DNA of 64,000 bases from NCBI RefSeq assembly GCF_000970205.1, contig NZ_CP009512.1:992001-1056000 (forward strand). The letters run 5' to 3'. The notes beneath the pieces are model-generated. The model was given only the letters and a program-made list of their open reading frames with translations. It made no database searches and was not told the origin of the DNA. Positions 53,924 through 62,937 of this stretch are shown in pieces; the stretch's first letter is position 1; every line of letters starts with the position of its first letter. Position numbers and translations under genes: made by a program. The DNA is from Methanosarcina mazei S-6 (GTDB taxonomy: Archaea > Halobacteriota > Methanosarcinia > Methanosarcinales > Methanosarcinaceae).

Positions 53924-54536
53924 TTCTGACTAATGATTACCGGTTACTTTGAGCTTTCTTTCATGTTTTTTAATTTATTGCTTTTTGGGATTAATTGTTT
54001 TCTCTATCCCTGAGTTCCGAGAGGATTTTTAATTTTTCTCTGCCTGCCCTGCGCCGGGCCAACAGGATGACAGTCAGCAGACCTAAAATAGGTTTGAACC
54101 GGTGCCGCAATTATATGAAAGAGAATGCTGAAGAAGTACACCCTGGCTTGAAGTAATATTTTTACTATCTTTCTTTGTTCCCAAAATTGGATTTAAATTT
54201 CCAGCTAAATGTAGAAACTCATCAGTTTTTCTGGCGGTTCTTTCCAAAGGAAAAGGAAATAGGCCACTCTCCTTCGTTGATCGGGACAAGAAAGGTTTAG
54301 TAAAGCGAACATGGCTGTACGAATTATGATGTTTACAGGTCTTTCTTATTGAATCAGTCCTTTTCTATAAAGCACTGCTTTCTTATTTCTCCGCTTTTTT
54401 GCTTGAATCCAGGGTAAAATATTAAATGAGATCAGAGATTTAATGAGAGCAGATTATATCAGATTCTAAATTAGTACCGAATTTATTCAATCCGATCAGG
54501 ATCAATTATATTCAGTTTTATTGGGTAATCTCAGAG
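53924..54536. other. Intergenic region between hel308 and hisD
   Basis: No gene is supported in 613 bases. The region contains copy B of the dispersed 50-bp element (54261-54310). Repeated gattatatc/aatgagatc motifs near 54425-54475 and an AT-rich leader precede hisD. Confidence 0.4.
54261..54310. repeat. Dispersed 50-bp element, copy B
   Basis: aggccactctccttcgttgatcgg... through ggtttagtaaagcgaac aligns base for base with 21574-21623 and differs at about a quarter of positions. It lies in noncoding DNA between hel308 and hisD. Confidence 0.7.
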
Positions 54537-55838
54537 ATGATTATAATGTTATTCAAAAAGTTGTCTGATGTTTCGGAAGCTGAAATGCAGAGGTTAATTT
54601 CCCGGGGGTCCGGGCTTGCAGATGTTGGAGATACCGTATCAGCCGTACTTTCTGACGTGCGCATGAAAGGAGATGCTGCCCTCAGGGAGTATACAAAAAA
54701 GTTCGATAAAGTTGAACTTGCAAATTTTGAGGTAAGTGAAGAAGAGTTTGAAAAAGCTCTCTCCGAGATCGGTTCGGAACTGCTTGGACACCTTAGAATT
54801 GCAGCTGAAAATATTCGGGCTTTCCACAGGGCTCAGATGCCTGAAACTACCTGGTTTATGGAACTTCAGCCCGGGGTTGTCCTCGGGCAGAAGGCAACAC
54901 CCCTTGAAAGTGTAGGGGCTTATGCTCCCGGAGGGAGGGCTTCCTATCCATCGACTGTATTGATGACAGTAATCCCTGCCAGGGTTGCAGGAGTTGAGCA
55001 GGTTATTGTGTGTACTCCTCCCAGGGCTGACGGTTCCGTACACCCTCTTACCCTTGCTGCTGCAAAGGTTGCAGGTGCGGATAAGGTTTTCAAGCTCGGG
55101 GGAGTGCAGGCAATAGGGGCTATGGCTTACGGGACTGAAACCGTTCCCAGGGTGGACAAAATTGTCGGTCCAGGAAATGTTTTTGTGACCTCTGCCAAAA
55201 TGCAGGTAAGGGATATTGCTGAGATTGATTTTCCGGCAGGTCCGAGTGAGGTCCTTATCATAGCAGACGAGTCTGCAGATGCTGCTATGGCTGCTTCGGA
55301 TATTATAGCCCAGGCAGAACATGACCCGAATGCGGTTTCCGTGCTTGTGACGACTTCGGAAACTCTTGCAGAAGAAGTGGAGCAGGAAGTGCTCGCCCAG
55401 GCCGAAAGTACTGCAAGGAGTGAAATTGTGAAAATTTCTCTTGAAAATGCAGCAGTTCTGATTGCAGACTCTCTTGATCAGTGCATTGACTTTAGCAATA
55501 AATTTGCACCTGAGCACCTTGAAATTATGGTGGAAGATTCCGATTTTGTGCTTGACAGAATTAAAAATGCAGGATCGATATTTATAGGGAACTATGCTCC
55601 TGTTCCTGTCGGAGACTACGCTTCCGGTACCAATCATGTGCTTCCTACGGCAGGGTATGCGAAGATCTATTCCGGGCTGAACATAAATCACTTCCTCAAG
55701 TATTCCAGTATACAGAAAATCAGCAAGAGTGGGCTTGAAAGTTTGAAAGAAACTGTAATCGCATTAGCTGAGGAAGAAGGTTTGAAGGCACATGCTGACT
55801 CTATCAGGGCTCGTTTCGGATACAGACCCTCTAAATAA
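54537..55838 (+). CDS. hisD: Histidinol dehydrogenase
   Basis: HisD oxidises histidinol to histidine in two NAD-dependent steps, the end of histidine synthesis. The 433-residue protein has [27 protein letters not shown] at residues about 123-149, and the family stretch [17 protein letters not shown] near 208-224. [30 protein letters not shown] near 236-266 includes zinc-site His and Asp. A C-terminal [22 protein letters not shown] lies near 356-377. The start may be the ATG at 54537 or the next at 54546, as neither has a clear ribosome binding site. No other his genes are adjacent. Confidence 0.94.
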   Translation: MIIMLFKKLSDVSEAEMQRLISRGSGLADVGDTVSAVLSDVRMKGDAALREYTKKFDKVELANFEVSEEEFEKALSEIGSELLGHLRIAAENIRAFHRAQMPETTWFMELQPGVVLGQKATPLESVGAYAPGGRASYPSTVLMTVIPARVAGVEQVIVCTPPRADGSVHPLTLAAAKVAGADKVFKLGGVQAIGAMAYGTETVPRVDKIVGPGNVFVTSAKMQVRDIAEIDFPAGPSEVLIIADESADAAMAASDIIAQAEHDPNAVSVLVTTSETLAEEVEQEVLAQAESTARSEIVKISLENAAVLIADSLDQCIDFSNKFAPEHLEIMVEDSDFVLDRIKNAGSIFIGNYAPVPVGDYASGTNHVLPTAGYAKIYSGLNINHFLKYSSIQKISKSGLESLKETVIALAEEEGLKAHADSIRARFGYRPSK

Positions 55839-55942
55839 TATTTCTGCTAATCGATACGTATATAAAATGTTAATGCGTAAACAAAATTTGATTTTTAAAT
55901 AAATAAAAATTTAATTCGTAAATAATGAGTGGGGACTATAAT

Positions 55943-56353
55943 ATGAAAATCAGAGTGGTTAGTTCACGGGAGGAAATTCCTACCCTTAATCCGAATGAGA
56001 AGGTTATCCACCTTGCTTTCAGGCCGTCTAACAAGGATGTATTCATGCTTGCTGAAACATGTCCTAAAATTGAAGCCATACAGCTTCCTAAATCTTACAG
56101 GAGGACGGTTTCAAAGTCAATAGAGATGTTCCTGGAGATGCAGAAGATAAATCTCCTGGAGGGGGATGTCTGGGGCCACCGAAAGGATATAAATGAATAC
56201 TATAATGTCTCTCAGAATGTCCTGGAGAAAATTCAGGAGTTAAAAGCCGATCGGTTTTCAAATGAAATGATTGCCGAGAAGCTGTCAAGAGAAAGTAAGC
56301 TGAATTCGGATATGATTCTCTATATCCTCGGCAGAAAAGGCGAAATATCCTGA
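55943..56353 (+). CDS. DUF1699 family protein, paralogue
   Basis: A 136-residue paralogue of the protein at 38206. Both begin with KIRVVSSREEI or RIRVVSSREEI and share TLNPNEK/RxVHLAFRPSNKD, CPKIExIQLPKSYxRTVSKSIEMFL, and GDVWGHRKDINEYY. They differ mainly after the Tyr-Tyr, where the helical C-terminus (EMIAEKLSRESKLNSDMILYILG) has several changes. I start it at ATG 55943, preceded by gtgggg, rather than the ATG six codons earlier. Function is unknown. The two copies suggest functional divergence in one genome. Confidence 0.85.
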   Translation: MKIRVVSSREEIPTLNPNEKVIHLAFRPSNKDVFMLAETCPKIEAIQLPKSYRRTVSKSIEMFLEMQKINLLEGDVWGHRKDINEYYNVSQNVLEKIQELKADRFSNEMIAEKLSRESKLNSDMILYILGRKGEIS

Positions 56354-56441
56354 AGTACGCATTTTTGCCTTTTCACAGCTCTCAGGGAAAAAGCCTTATT
56401 CTCTTCTGACCCGTAAAAGATGATTTGCTGAAAGGGCAGGT

Positions 56442-56475
56442 AACTTTTTAAGACCATGTCTTAAAAAGTTTTTTC
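56442..56475 (+). terminator. Perfect 13-bp inverted repeat hairpin after DUF1699 copy 2
   Basis: AACTTTTTAAGAC at 56442-56454 is exactly complementary to GTCTTAAAAAGTT at 56458-56470, with loop cat, followed by ttttct. It may be the DUF1699 terminator and lies just outside the IS left end. Confidence 0.7.
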
Positions 56476-56507
56476 TATTTTGGAAATTTATATGACGAAG
56501 CGTAAAA

Positions 56508-56530
56508 CCCCTGAGTCTTTAGCTCAGGGG
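56508..56530. promoter_or_regulatory. Left-end hairpin of the IS element
   Basis: Stem CCCCTGAG/CTCAGGGG of 8 bp with a 7-nt loop. Its position just outside tnpA and its loop, similar to that of the right hairpin, mark it as the subterminal transposase-binding hairpin. Confidence 0.8.
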
Positions 56531-56545
56531 ATATAAGCGTCAACT

Positions 56546-56959
56546 TCAACCCTGATTCCGTATGTAATATTCTGCCGCCTCTTTACTAACGTTTCCGATA
56601 GTAGACGCAAAATATCCATCACTCCATAACGTATTTTCACCCCAATAATACTTTTCCAGATAATCTTTTTGAGTTTTCCACAATCGGTTTGTCGATTCTT
56701 GTTTCAATTTTCTGACAATTGACAAAACACTAACTTTCGGTTCACTCTTAATCAGGAAATGGATATGGTCTTTGTCTGTTTCCATTTCAAGGATTTCAAA
56801 GTTTGACTCTTTTGAAATGTCAATCATAATCTGTTTTAGTTCTTCGCTAATCGGTTCAAGTATGACTTTTCGGTATTTGCAAACAAAAATAACATGGTAC
56901 ATTAACAAAAATTTTCTATGATTCCGTGTTTCATACTTCATATTTACTAAAAAGTACAT
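56546..56959 (-). CDS. tnpA: IS200/IS605 Y1 transposase TnpA
   Basis: TnpA is the HUH-type single-strand transposase that excises and inserts the element. The 137-residue protein has the His-x-His pair in DKDHIHFLIKSEP near residues 63-75. The catalytic Tyr lies in the C-terminal AAEYYIRNQG. The intervening LSIVRKLKQESTNRLWKTQKD is the usual helix. The true start may be the Met at residue 7 or 20, as upstream residues are less conserved. It is divergent from tnpB, whose start is next to it. Confidence 0.93.
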   Translation of the reverse strand: MYFLVNMKYETRNHRKFLLMYHVIFVCKYRKVILEPISEELKQIMIDISKESNFEILEMETDKDHIHFLIKSEPKVSVLSIVRKLKQESTNRLWKTQKDYLEKYYWGENTLWSDGYFASTIGNVSKEAAEYYIRNQG

Positions 56960-56986
56960 ATGTTGTTAAAGAGCATAATACCTTGT

Positions 56987-58099
56987 ATGGTGAAAGCGTT
57001 CAAATTTAGACTCTATCCTACAACTGCACAAGCTGTTCAATTGAATCAGCATATAGGTAGCTGTAGATTTGTCTACAATTGGGCGTTGGATCAAAAAATT
57101 AAAACTTACGAACAAACAGGAAAATCAATTTCCAGATTTGACTTAAACAAATTAATTCCTACTCTAAAGGCTTCTAATGAATGGTTAGGTGAAGTCAACT
57201 CTCAATCATTACAGGGGATGACTAAGCAGGTTGAATCTGCTTTCACTCGGTTTTTTAGAGGGAAGACCGGATTCCCTAAGTTTAAGTCTAAGAAAAATCC
57301 TATACAATCTTTCCCTGTACCTCAGCACTACTCCGTAGACTTTGAAAAAAACACTATTAAGCTTCCTAAAATAGAACCAATTAAAGCAGTTTTTCACCGG
57401 AAGTTTGAAGGAGAACTTAAAACAGCTACGGTATCAAGGACTTGTAAAGGGCATTACTATATCAGTATCCTTGTTGAAGATGGTAAAGAACTTCCAGTAA
57501 AGGAAGCTTTCGCAGAATCAACAACAATAGGAATTGATGTAGGTATCAAAGATTTTGCAGTTCTTTCTAATGGAGAAAAAATTGAAAATCCTAAGTACCT
57601 GAAAAACTCTCTTAAGAGGCTTAAAGTTCTTCAGAAAAGAGTTTCGAAGAAACAAAAAGGCTCTAAGAATAGGGCAAAAGCTAAACAAAGACTTGCTGTA
57701 CTCCATGATAAAATAACTAATCAGAGAAATGATTTCCAGAACAAACTCTCTTTTAAACTGATAAGCGAAAACCAAGCTGTAGCTCTGGAAACATTAAATG
57801 TTAAAGGCATGGTTAAGAATCATCATTTAGCACAGTCTATTAGTGATTCTGCATGGAGTAGTTTTGTAACAAAGTTAGAATATAAGGCTGAATGGTTCGG
57901 GAAAACTATCTTAAGAATCGGACAATTTGAACCATCTTCCAAGCTCTGTAGTGTATGTGGATACCACAATAAAGAGCTTCAGTTAAAAGACAGGGAATGG
58001 ACTTGTCCTGACTGTAAAACAAAACATGATAGAGACATTAATGCCGCTATCAATATCAAGAAATTTGCTCTCGTAGATCAAAATCTAATTGGATTGTAA
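56987..58099 (+). CDS. tnpB: TnpB RNA-guided nuclease of IS605
   Basis: TnpB is the RuvC-fold nuclease that TnpB-derived RNA guides, and the ancestor of Cas12. I start it at ATG 56987, nine codons into the longer frame, because MVKAFKFRLYPTTAQ is the usual N-terminus. RuvC residues are D in GIDVGIKDFAV near residue 178, E in VALETLNVKGM near 263, and the C-terminal D in HDRDINAAINI near 353. The zinc finger CSVCGY with CPDCKTKHDRDIN is between. The 370-residue length is a little short of 380-400 but complete. The right end beyond the stop should encode its guide RNA. Confidence 0.94.
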   Translation: MVKAFKFRLYPTTAQAVQLNQHIGSCRFVYNWALDQKIKTYEQTGKSISRFDLNKLIPTLKASNEWLGEVNSQSLQGMTKQVESAFTRFFRGKTGFPKFKSKKNPIQSFPVPQHYSVDFEKNTIKLPKIEPIKAVFHRKFEGELKTATVSRTCKGHYYISILVEDGKELPVKEAFAESTTIGIDVGIKDFAVLSNGEKIENPKYLKNSLKRLKVLQKRVSKKQKGSKNRAKAKQRLAVLHDKITNQRNDFQNKLSFKLISENQAVALETLNVKGMVKNHHLAQSISDSAWSSFVTKLEYKAEWFGKTILRIGQFEPSSKLCSVCGYHNKELQLKDREWTCPDCKTKHDRDINAAINIKKFALVDQNLIGL

Positions 58100-58198
58100 C
58101 ACCTGCGGAACGTGGGGAAGAGCTTGGGGACTTGCCCTCAATAGAGGGAGGAATGAACCAAGAAGCCCATTAAATCTTTAGATTTAGTGGGTAGTTCA
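58100..58198 (+). ncRNA. Predicted omega (reRNA) scaffold at the TnpB 3' end
   Basis: In IS605 elements the guide RNA overlaps the tnpB 3' part and right end. Here the sequence after the stop has paired segments ggggacttgccctc (near 58128-58141), then gggaggaatgaaccaagaagcccattaaatc with the 11-bp hairpin to 58191. The RNA would end at or beyond 58198, where the guide begins in flanking DNA. The hairpin is seen. The transcript is inferred. Confidence 0.55.
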
Positions 58199-58613
58199 CT
58201 TTCCGGACTATTAACAGGTAAGGTTTCAACAGGTAAGGTTTCAGGGCTGGAATTTCTATCTTTGACCAGTTTTCTCCAATATTCTCCATGATTTTTTTAA
58301 CAGCAGCTGCAGGTCACTTCCTGAGTAAATTGCGTAAATAAAGAAATCCAGAGAATATAGAAGTCCAGGGGATAAAGAAATTCAGAGAATATAGAAATCC
58401 AGTAAAAATGAAACTCAGAATTTTAGGATAATAAAAAGTGAACTATTTCTTCCTGAATTCTTCGCCTGGCGGATCAGTTTCAAGGAAGATGACTTCTCGC
58501 TTTCCAAGTTAAATGCATATCATTAATTATATGTAAATTAATATAAAATTCGGTTCAAATTAGAAATGCTTATCACACTGTAAACTTCTATGTAATAATT
58601 AATGGAGGCAGGC
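58199..58613. other. Intergenic region right of the IS element
   Basis: No gene is supported. A tandem pair caggtaaggtttcaa near 58213-58242 and several repeats of gaaatccag (58343, 58380, 58403) occur. The last bases before the small gene (aatggaggcaggc) carry its ribosome binding site. Confidence 0.4.
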
Positions 58614-58763
58614 ATGAGTAATCCTGTTGATGTTCTGGCCTGTGCAGTTACCTCATTGATTTGTTTTTTCATATTATATGCCGTACTTCAGACGGACATA
58701 CTTATACTTGGAGTTGTATTGATAGGCTGCATCCTTTTTGGAAAGATGCTTTATTTATTCTAA
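58614..58763 (+). CDS. 49-residue two-helix membrane protein
   Basis: ATG at 58614 follows ggaggcaggc, an excellent ribosome binding site, and opens 49 codons to TAA at 58761-58763. The product starts MSNPVDVLACAVTSLICFF. It has two hydrophobic helices (about residues 5-25 and 29-47), separated by the short polar QTD, and a Lys-Met near the C-terminus. No family is recognised. Small membrane proteins of this type are often regulators or subunits of membrane complexes, but no partner is seen. Confidence 0.65.
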   Translation: MSNPVDVLACAVTSLICFFILYAVLQTDILILGVVLIGCILFGKMLYLF

Positions 58764-59245
58764 TATTTTTTTGAAATTCTATTCCTGAAAATGCTTCTCT
58801 CTGTAAGGACAAATATTTCAGGACAGGTCAGTCCTGTAAGGCATCCGGTAAGTTCCTGATTATAAGGTTCGCCTTAATTTTGTGCATATAAACGGACTTA
58901 TTTATTATTGTTCAATGTCACGTATTATCGTCAGTATTTCTCCCAAATTCAGGATCGGACCCCGAAGCAAGATTATTTAAGGTTTAATATTAATACTTTT
59001 AGCTAAAGGGGATTAAAGCCTTAAAAGGCAGAAAAGAACAGGAAACGAAAGAATTTGAAATAAAAGAAGTTCCTGTTTTACTTAATTGTTTTAGAAAATT
59101 ATTGCTCCATTTTTCACAACCCCATAATCTCGCAGTTCTTAAATTATATTTAAGGAATGTGCGGGAGCTATTGAAGGAAGGGATGTGAAGATTAACTGAA
59201 AGAAATTGTAGAAAAGCACTGAGCAATTATAAACATACAGGAAGT
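58764..59245. other. Intergenic region upstream of the oxidoreductase
   Basis: No gene is supported. The plus strand near 59030-59210 contains short stretches that could encode peptides, but they have no ribosome binding site. The segment aaaggcagaaaagaacagg and purine-rich runs precede the gene. The start region contains a ggagg at 59248-59252. Confidence 0.35.
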
Positions 59246-60985
59246 TTGGAGGTTAAGTTTCTGGACTACACACTTCGAGTAGGGGGAGAAGCCGGGCAGG
59301 GGTTACAGACAATAGGAGGAGCCCTTGCAAAAATCTTTTCCAGAAAAGGGTATCACGTTTTCACGCACCAGGACTATATGTCCAGGATACGCGGTGGACA
59401 TAACTTCTATCAACTCCGCTTTTCTGACCGGGAAGTAATGGCTTCTAAAGAGCTAGTTGATATTCTTCTGGCTCTCGACCTTAATACGATAGAAATCCAT
59501 AAGAATAGTGTTAGAGAAGACGGGTTTATTCTATATGACTCCGAGAGCATGAAAAAGAAATTTGAAGGCCCTCAGTTTATAGATATCCCTTTCAGAAAAA
59601 TAGCTCTCGACGTCGGAAAGAAAAGTGTCATGGCAAATACCGTAGCAACGGGGGCAGTGCTGGGACTCCTTGACCTTGGGCTGGATCTTCTGAACGATAT
59701 TTTGAGGGTAACTTTCGAAGACAAAGGGAAGGAAATAATAGAACAAAACATAGCCTGTGCAGAGGCGGGGTATAATTATGCCCATTCAAACTGCTCCCGC
59801 TGTGAAGCTTTCGGAATTCCCGAGCCTGAAGCAAGAAAACTTCTGCTAATAGACGGGGTTCAGGCAATAGGTATGGGAGCCCTCATGTCAGGCTGCACTT
59901 TCTACTCGGCATACCCGATGTCACCTTCAACAGGAATTCTGAACTATCTTGCTTCCAGGGCTGAAGAATACGGTCTTGTGATTGAGCAGGCTGAGGACGA
60001 AATAGCGGCAATCAATATGACAATAGGGGCTTCCTTTGCAGGCGCCAGAGCTATGACCGGCACTTCCGGAGGAGGTTTTTCCCTCATGGCAGAAGGCATT
60101 TCCCTGGCAGGGATTACCGAAACCCCTCTCGTGCTCGCAGAAATGCAGCGCCCGGGGCCTGCTACCGGGTTGCCCACACGTACAGAACAGGGAGACCTGC
60201 TTTTTGTCCTGAATGCAGGGCACGGAGAATTTCCAAGGGTAATCTTTGAGCCGGGAACCCCGGAACAGGCGTTTTACCTTACCAGTAAAGCCTTTGAACT
60301 TGCAGAAAAGTACCAGATCCCTGTTTTTATCCTGTCAGACCAGTATCTCGGGGAGTCTGAATGGACTTTTGAAAGCTTTGACCTCAAACGCCCTGTATAT
60401 AATGATTACAGGGTCAGGGAAAAAGATCTGGAGGGGGCAGAAGATTATAAACGCTACGGATACACAGATACTGGAATCTCTCCTCTCGCAGTCCCCGGAG
60501 AAGCAGGAAAGCATCTCGTTGTTGCAGATAGTGATGAGCATGACGAAGAAGGGCACATTATAGAGGACGCCGAAACGCGCATAAAAATGGTCCAGAAAAG
60601 GCTGCTGAAAAAACTGCCTCTAATAAAGGAAGAAATCGAAGCTCCGTTGCTGTACGGGGATTCCTCTCCGGAAATAGTGCTCGTAGGGCACGGCTCTACT
60701 TACGGTGTGATAAAAGAAATAGTGGACATATTTTCAAAGGATAAAAAAATTGCAATGATGCACTTCAGCCAGATTTATCCGTTTCCCGAAAGGGACAGGT
60801 TTGATTACATAGAATTCCTTAAAAATGCAAATCTTGTTATTTCTGTTGAAAACAACGCCACAGGGCAATTTGCAAAACTCATGCGAGCCGAAACAGGCTT
60901 CGAATTCGCCCGCCAGATCTTGAAATATGACGGAAGACCTTTTACCATAGAAAAACTGAAGGAGGAAATCGATGCCTGCCTCTGA
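59246..60985 (+). CDS. 2-oxoacid:ferredoxin oxidoreductase, fused gamma-alpha subunit
   Basis: The larger subunit of a two-subunit 2-oxoacid oxidoreductase that decarboxylates a 2-oxoacid to its CoA derivative with ferredoxin as acceptor. The 579-residue protein joins a gamma domain (residues 1-190: LRVGGEAGQGLQTIGGALA, SRIRGGHNF) with an alpha domain (from about 195: DGVQAIGMGALMSGCTFYSAYPMSPSTGIL, QAEDEIAAINMTIGASFAGARAMTGTSGGG). The KGOR/VOR-type fused layout fits 2-oxoglutarate or a branched-chain substrate, but this cannot be chosen by eye. The start is uncertain. TTG at 59246 is too near a ribosome binding site, and the better-spaced codon after ggagg is CTG at 59261. Confidence 0.87.
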   Translation: MEVKFLDYTLRVGGEAGQGLQTIGGALAKIFSRKGYHVFTHQDYMSRIRGGHNFYQLRFSDREVMASKELVDILLALDLNTIEIHKNSVREDGFILYDSESMKKKFEGPQFIDIPFRKIALDVGKKSVMANTVATGAVLGLLDLGLDLLNDILRVTFEDKGKEIIEQNIACAEAGYNYAHSNCSRCEAFGIPEPEARKLLLIDGVQAIGMGALMSGCTFYSAYPMSPSTGILNYLASRAEEYGLVIEQAEDEIAAINMTIGASFAGARAMTGTSGGGFSLMAEGISLAGITETPLVLAEMQRPGPATGLPTRTEQGDLLFVLNAGHGEFPRVIFEPGTPEQAFYLTSKAFELAEKYQIPVFILSDQYLGESEWTFESFDLKRPVYNDYRVREKDLEGAEDYKRYGYTDTGISPLAVPGEAGKHLVVADSDEHDEEGHIIEDAETRIKMVQKRLLKKLPLIKEEIEAPLLYGDSSPEIVLVGHGSTYGVIKEIVDIFSKDKKIAMMHFSQIYPFPERDRFDYIEFLKNANLVISVENNATGQFAKLMRAETGFEFARQILKYDGRPFTIEKLKEEIDACL

Positions 60986-61823
60986 AGATTATGAAGGCCA
61001 GGTCCCTGCCTGGTGTCCTGGATGTGGAAATTTCCAGATACTTTCAACCATCAAACAGGCACTTGCCGAACTTGGAATCGAGCCCCGGGAAGTCCTGCTG
61101 GTCTCGGGAATAGGACAGGCAGGTAAACTGCCCCATTACATAAAGTGCCATACTTTCAACGGGCTGCATGGAAGGACTCTCCCTGTTGCCACTGCTGCAA
61201 AGCTTGCTAACCACTCCCTGCATGTAATTGCGGTTGCAGGAGACGGGGACTGTTATGCCGAAGGCGGAAACCACTTCCTTCATGCAATACGCAGGAACCC
61301 GAATATCAGCCTTTTCGTTCACAACAACCAGATATACGGGCTGACCAAAGGGCAGGCATCTCCGACATCAGCTAAAGGGACACATACGCCAGCCCAGCCT
61401 TTCGGCTACCTTGCACACCCATTTAATCCGCTTGCCCTGGCAATTTCTCAGGACTGCAGTTTCGTAGCCAGGGGGTTTGCAGGAGACCAGGAGCACCTGA
61501 AAGAGCTTATTAAAGCCGCAATTACTCACAGGGGCTTTTCTCTGCTTGATATCCTCCAGCCCTGTGTAACGTTTAATAAAGTGAATACCTTCAAATGGTA
61601 CCGTGAAAGGGTTTACAGGCTCGAGAGCGACTATGACCCTTACAACCAGACAAAAGCTTTCGAAAAAGCCCTTGAATGGGGAGATAAAATACCCAACGGC
61701 ATATTTTACAAAAGCGACAAGGAAACCCTTGAAGAAATGATGCCGACACTTCATGAAATGCCTCTCGTGAGGAAAAAGTTCTCACCCGAAGACGTGAAGC
61801 ACGAGATTGAGAAGTTTTATTGA
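60972..61823 (+). CDS. 2-oxoacid:ferredoxin oxidoreductase beta subunit
   Basis: The TPP-binding subunit of the same enzyme. The 283-residue protein has WCPGCGNFQILSTIKQAL at residues about 14-31, with the conserved Cys pair. The TPP motif GDGDCYAEGGNHFLHAIRRNPN lies near 91-112, and HNNQIYGLTKGQASPTS near 117-133. C-terminal features include LDILQPCVTFNKVNTFKWY. The ATG at 60972 overlaps the end of the alpha subunit by 14 bases, preceded by gaggaa. No ferredoxin-type delta subunit follows. Confidence 0.93.
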   Translation: MPASEDYEGQVPAWCPGCGNFQILSTIKQALAELGIEPREVLLVSGIGQAGKLPHYIKCHTFNGLHGRTLPVATAAKLANHSLHVIAVAGDGDCYAEGGNHFLHAIRRNPNISLFVHNNQIYGLTKGQASPTSAKGTHTPAQPFGYLAHPFNPLALAISQDCSFVARGFAGDQEHLKELIKAAITHRGFSLLDILQPCVTFNKVNTFKWYRERVYRLESDYDPYNQTKAFEKALEWGDKIPNGIFYKSDKETLEEMMPTLHEMPLVRKKFSPEDVKHEIEKFY

Positions 61824-62272
<449 letters not shown>

Positions 62273-62863
62273 ATGAAAGGGATTTTTAGTATCTTTAGAA
62301 AAGATGATAAAGCCTTTACAGGGCTTGAATCCGCAATAGTGCTGACCGCCTTCGTAGTGGTGGCAGCAGTTTTCTCTTATGTCGTGCTCGGGGCTGGTTT
62401 TACAACCTCAGATACCGCCAAGAAGACCATTGACGAAGGCGTCAAACAGACCACTTCTTCCGTAGAGCTTGCAGGTGATGTGATTGCAAATAGTGCCGAT
62501 CGATCAAAAGTGGATACTATTGTTGTCACCCTTCAACTCACAGCAGGACAATCTCCTGTGGATATAGGAGCCGATAGTAATGCCGGAATGCTGGTGGTAG
62601 CTTATGCAGACAACGCTACATACAACCAAAGCTTGAGCTGGACTAAGGATTTTGTGGGAGACAATGATAAAGACGCGATTCTAGAACAGCATGAAAAAGT
62701 TCAATTAACTCTCGCTGTACCTTCTGGCTCAATGCTTCAAGGTACCTCTGATCAGGTTGTAAACAGAGAATTCAAGCTTGAGATTAAACCGAAAATAGGT
62801 GCAATAGTTCCGATAACAAGAGTGACTCCACCACAGCTTGATAAAGTTATGGTCCTGAAGTAA
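62273..62863 (+). CDS. Archaellin (archaeal flagellin)
   Basis: A structural subunit of the archaellum. The 196-residue protein has a class III (type IV pilin-like) signal peptide MKGIFSIFRKDDKA, which the FlaK/PibD peptidase would cut after Ala14, before FTGLESAIVLTAFVVVAAVFSYVVL. This last segment makes the helical filament core. The rest is an Ig-like globular domain rich in Thr, Asp and Asn, with DNATYNQSLSW as a possible N-glycosylation site (NAT, NQS). It is followed by a hairpin and then an ArlD/E-like gene, so this is likely the start of an arl operon running beyond the window. The paralogue number here is one. Confidence 0.92.
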   Translation: MKGIFSIFRKDDKAFTGLESAIVLTAFVVVAAVFSYVVLGAGFTTSDTAKKTIDEGVKQTTSSVELAGDVIANSADRSKVDTIVVTLQLTAGQSPVDIGADSNAGMLVVAYADNATYNQSLSWTKDFVGDNDKDAILEQHEKVQLTLAVPSGSMLQGTSDQVVNREFKLEIKPKIGAIVPITRVTPPQLDKVMVLK

Positions 62864-62866
62864 CCC

Positions 62867-62894
62867 CAGTAAGGGGATACTTCCCCTTTTACTG
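62867..62894 (+). terminator. Hairpin between archaellin and the next arl gene
   Basis: CAGTAAGGGG at 62867-62876 pairs with CCCCTTTTACTG at 62883-62894, leaving a two-base bulge. It follows the archaellin stop by four bases. Rather than a full stop, it may be a partial terminator or 3'-stabilising structure that makes archaellin mRNA more abundant than the downstream part. Confidence 0.6.
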
Positions 62895-62937
62895 CTATAA
62901 AAACGGAAATTTTTATTTTCGTTATCAGGTGGTAAGT

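Larger units (their letters stand above)
56500..58198. mobile_element. IS200/IS605-family insertion sequence
   Basis: A complete-looking element holds divergent tnpA (minus) and tnpB (plus). The left end carries a hairpin CCCCTGAG/CTCAGGGG (56508-56515 with 56523-56530, loop tctttag). The right end carries a hairpin CCCATTAAATC/GATTTAGTGGG (58166-58176 with 58181-58191, loop ttta) followed by tagttcac. Family elements move as single strands using terminal hairpins and need no inverted repeats, which fits. The edges are estimated from the hairpins. Confidence 0.85.

Noticed and set aside
54083-54289. A 68-residue frame between hel308 and hisD
   Set aside because: It spans the dispersed element, has no ribosome binding site, and shows no family resemblance.
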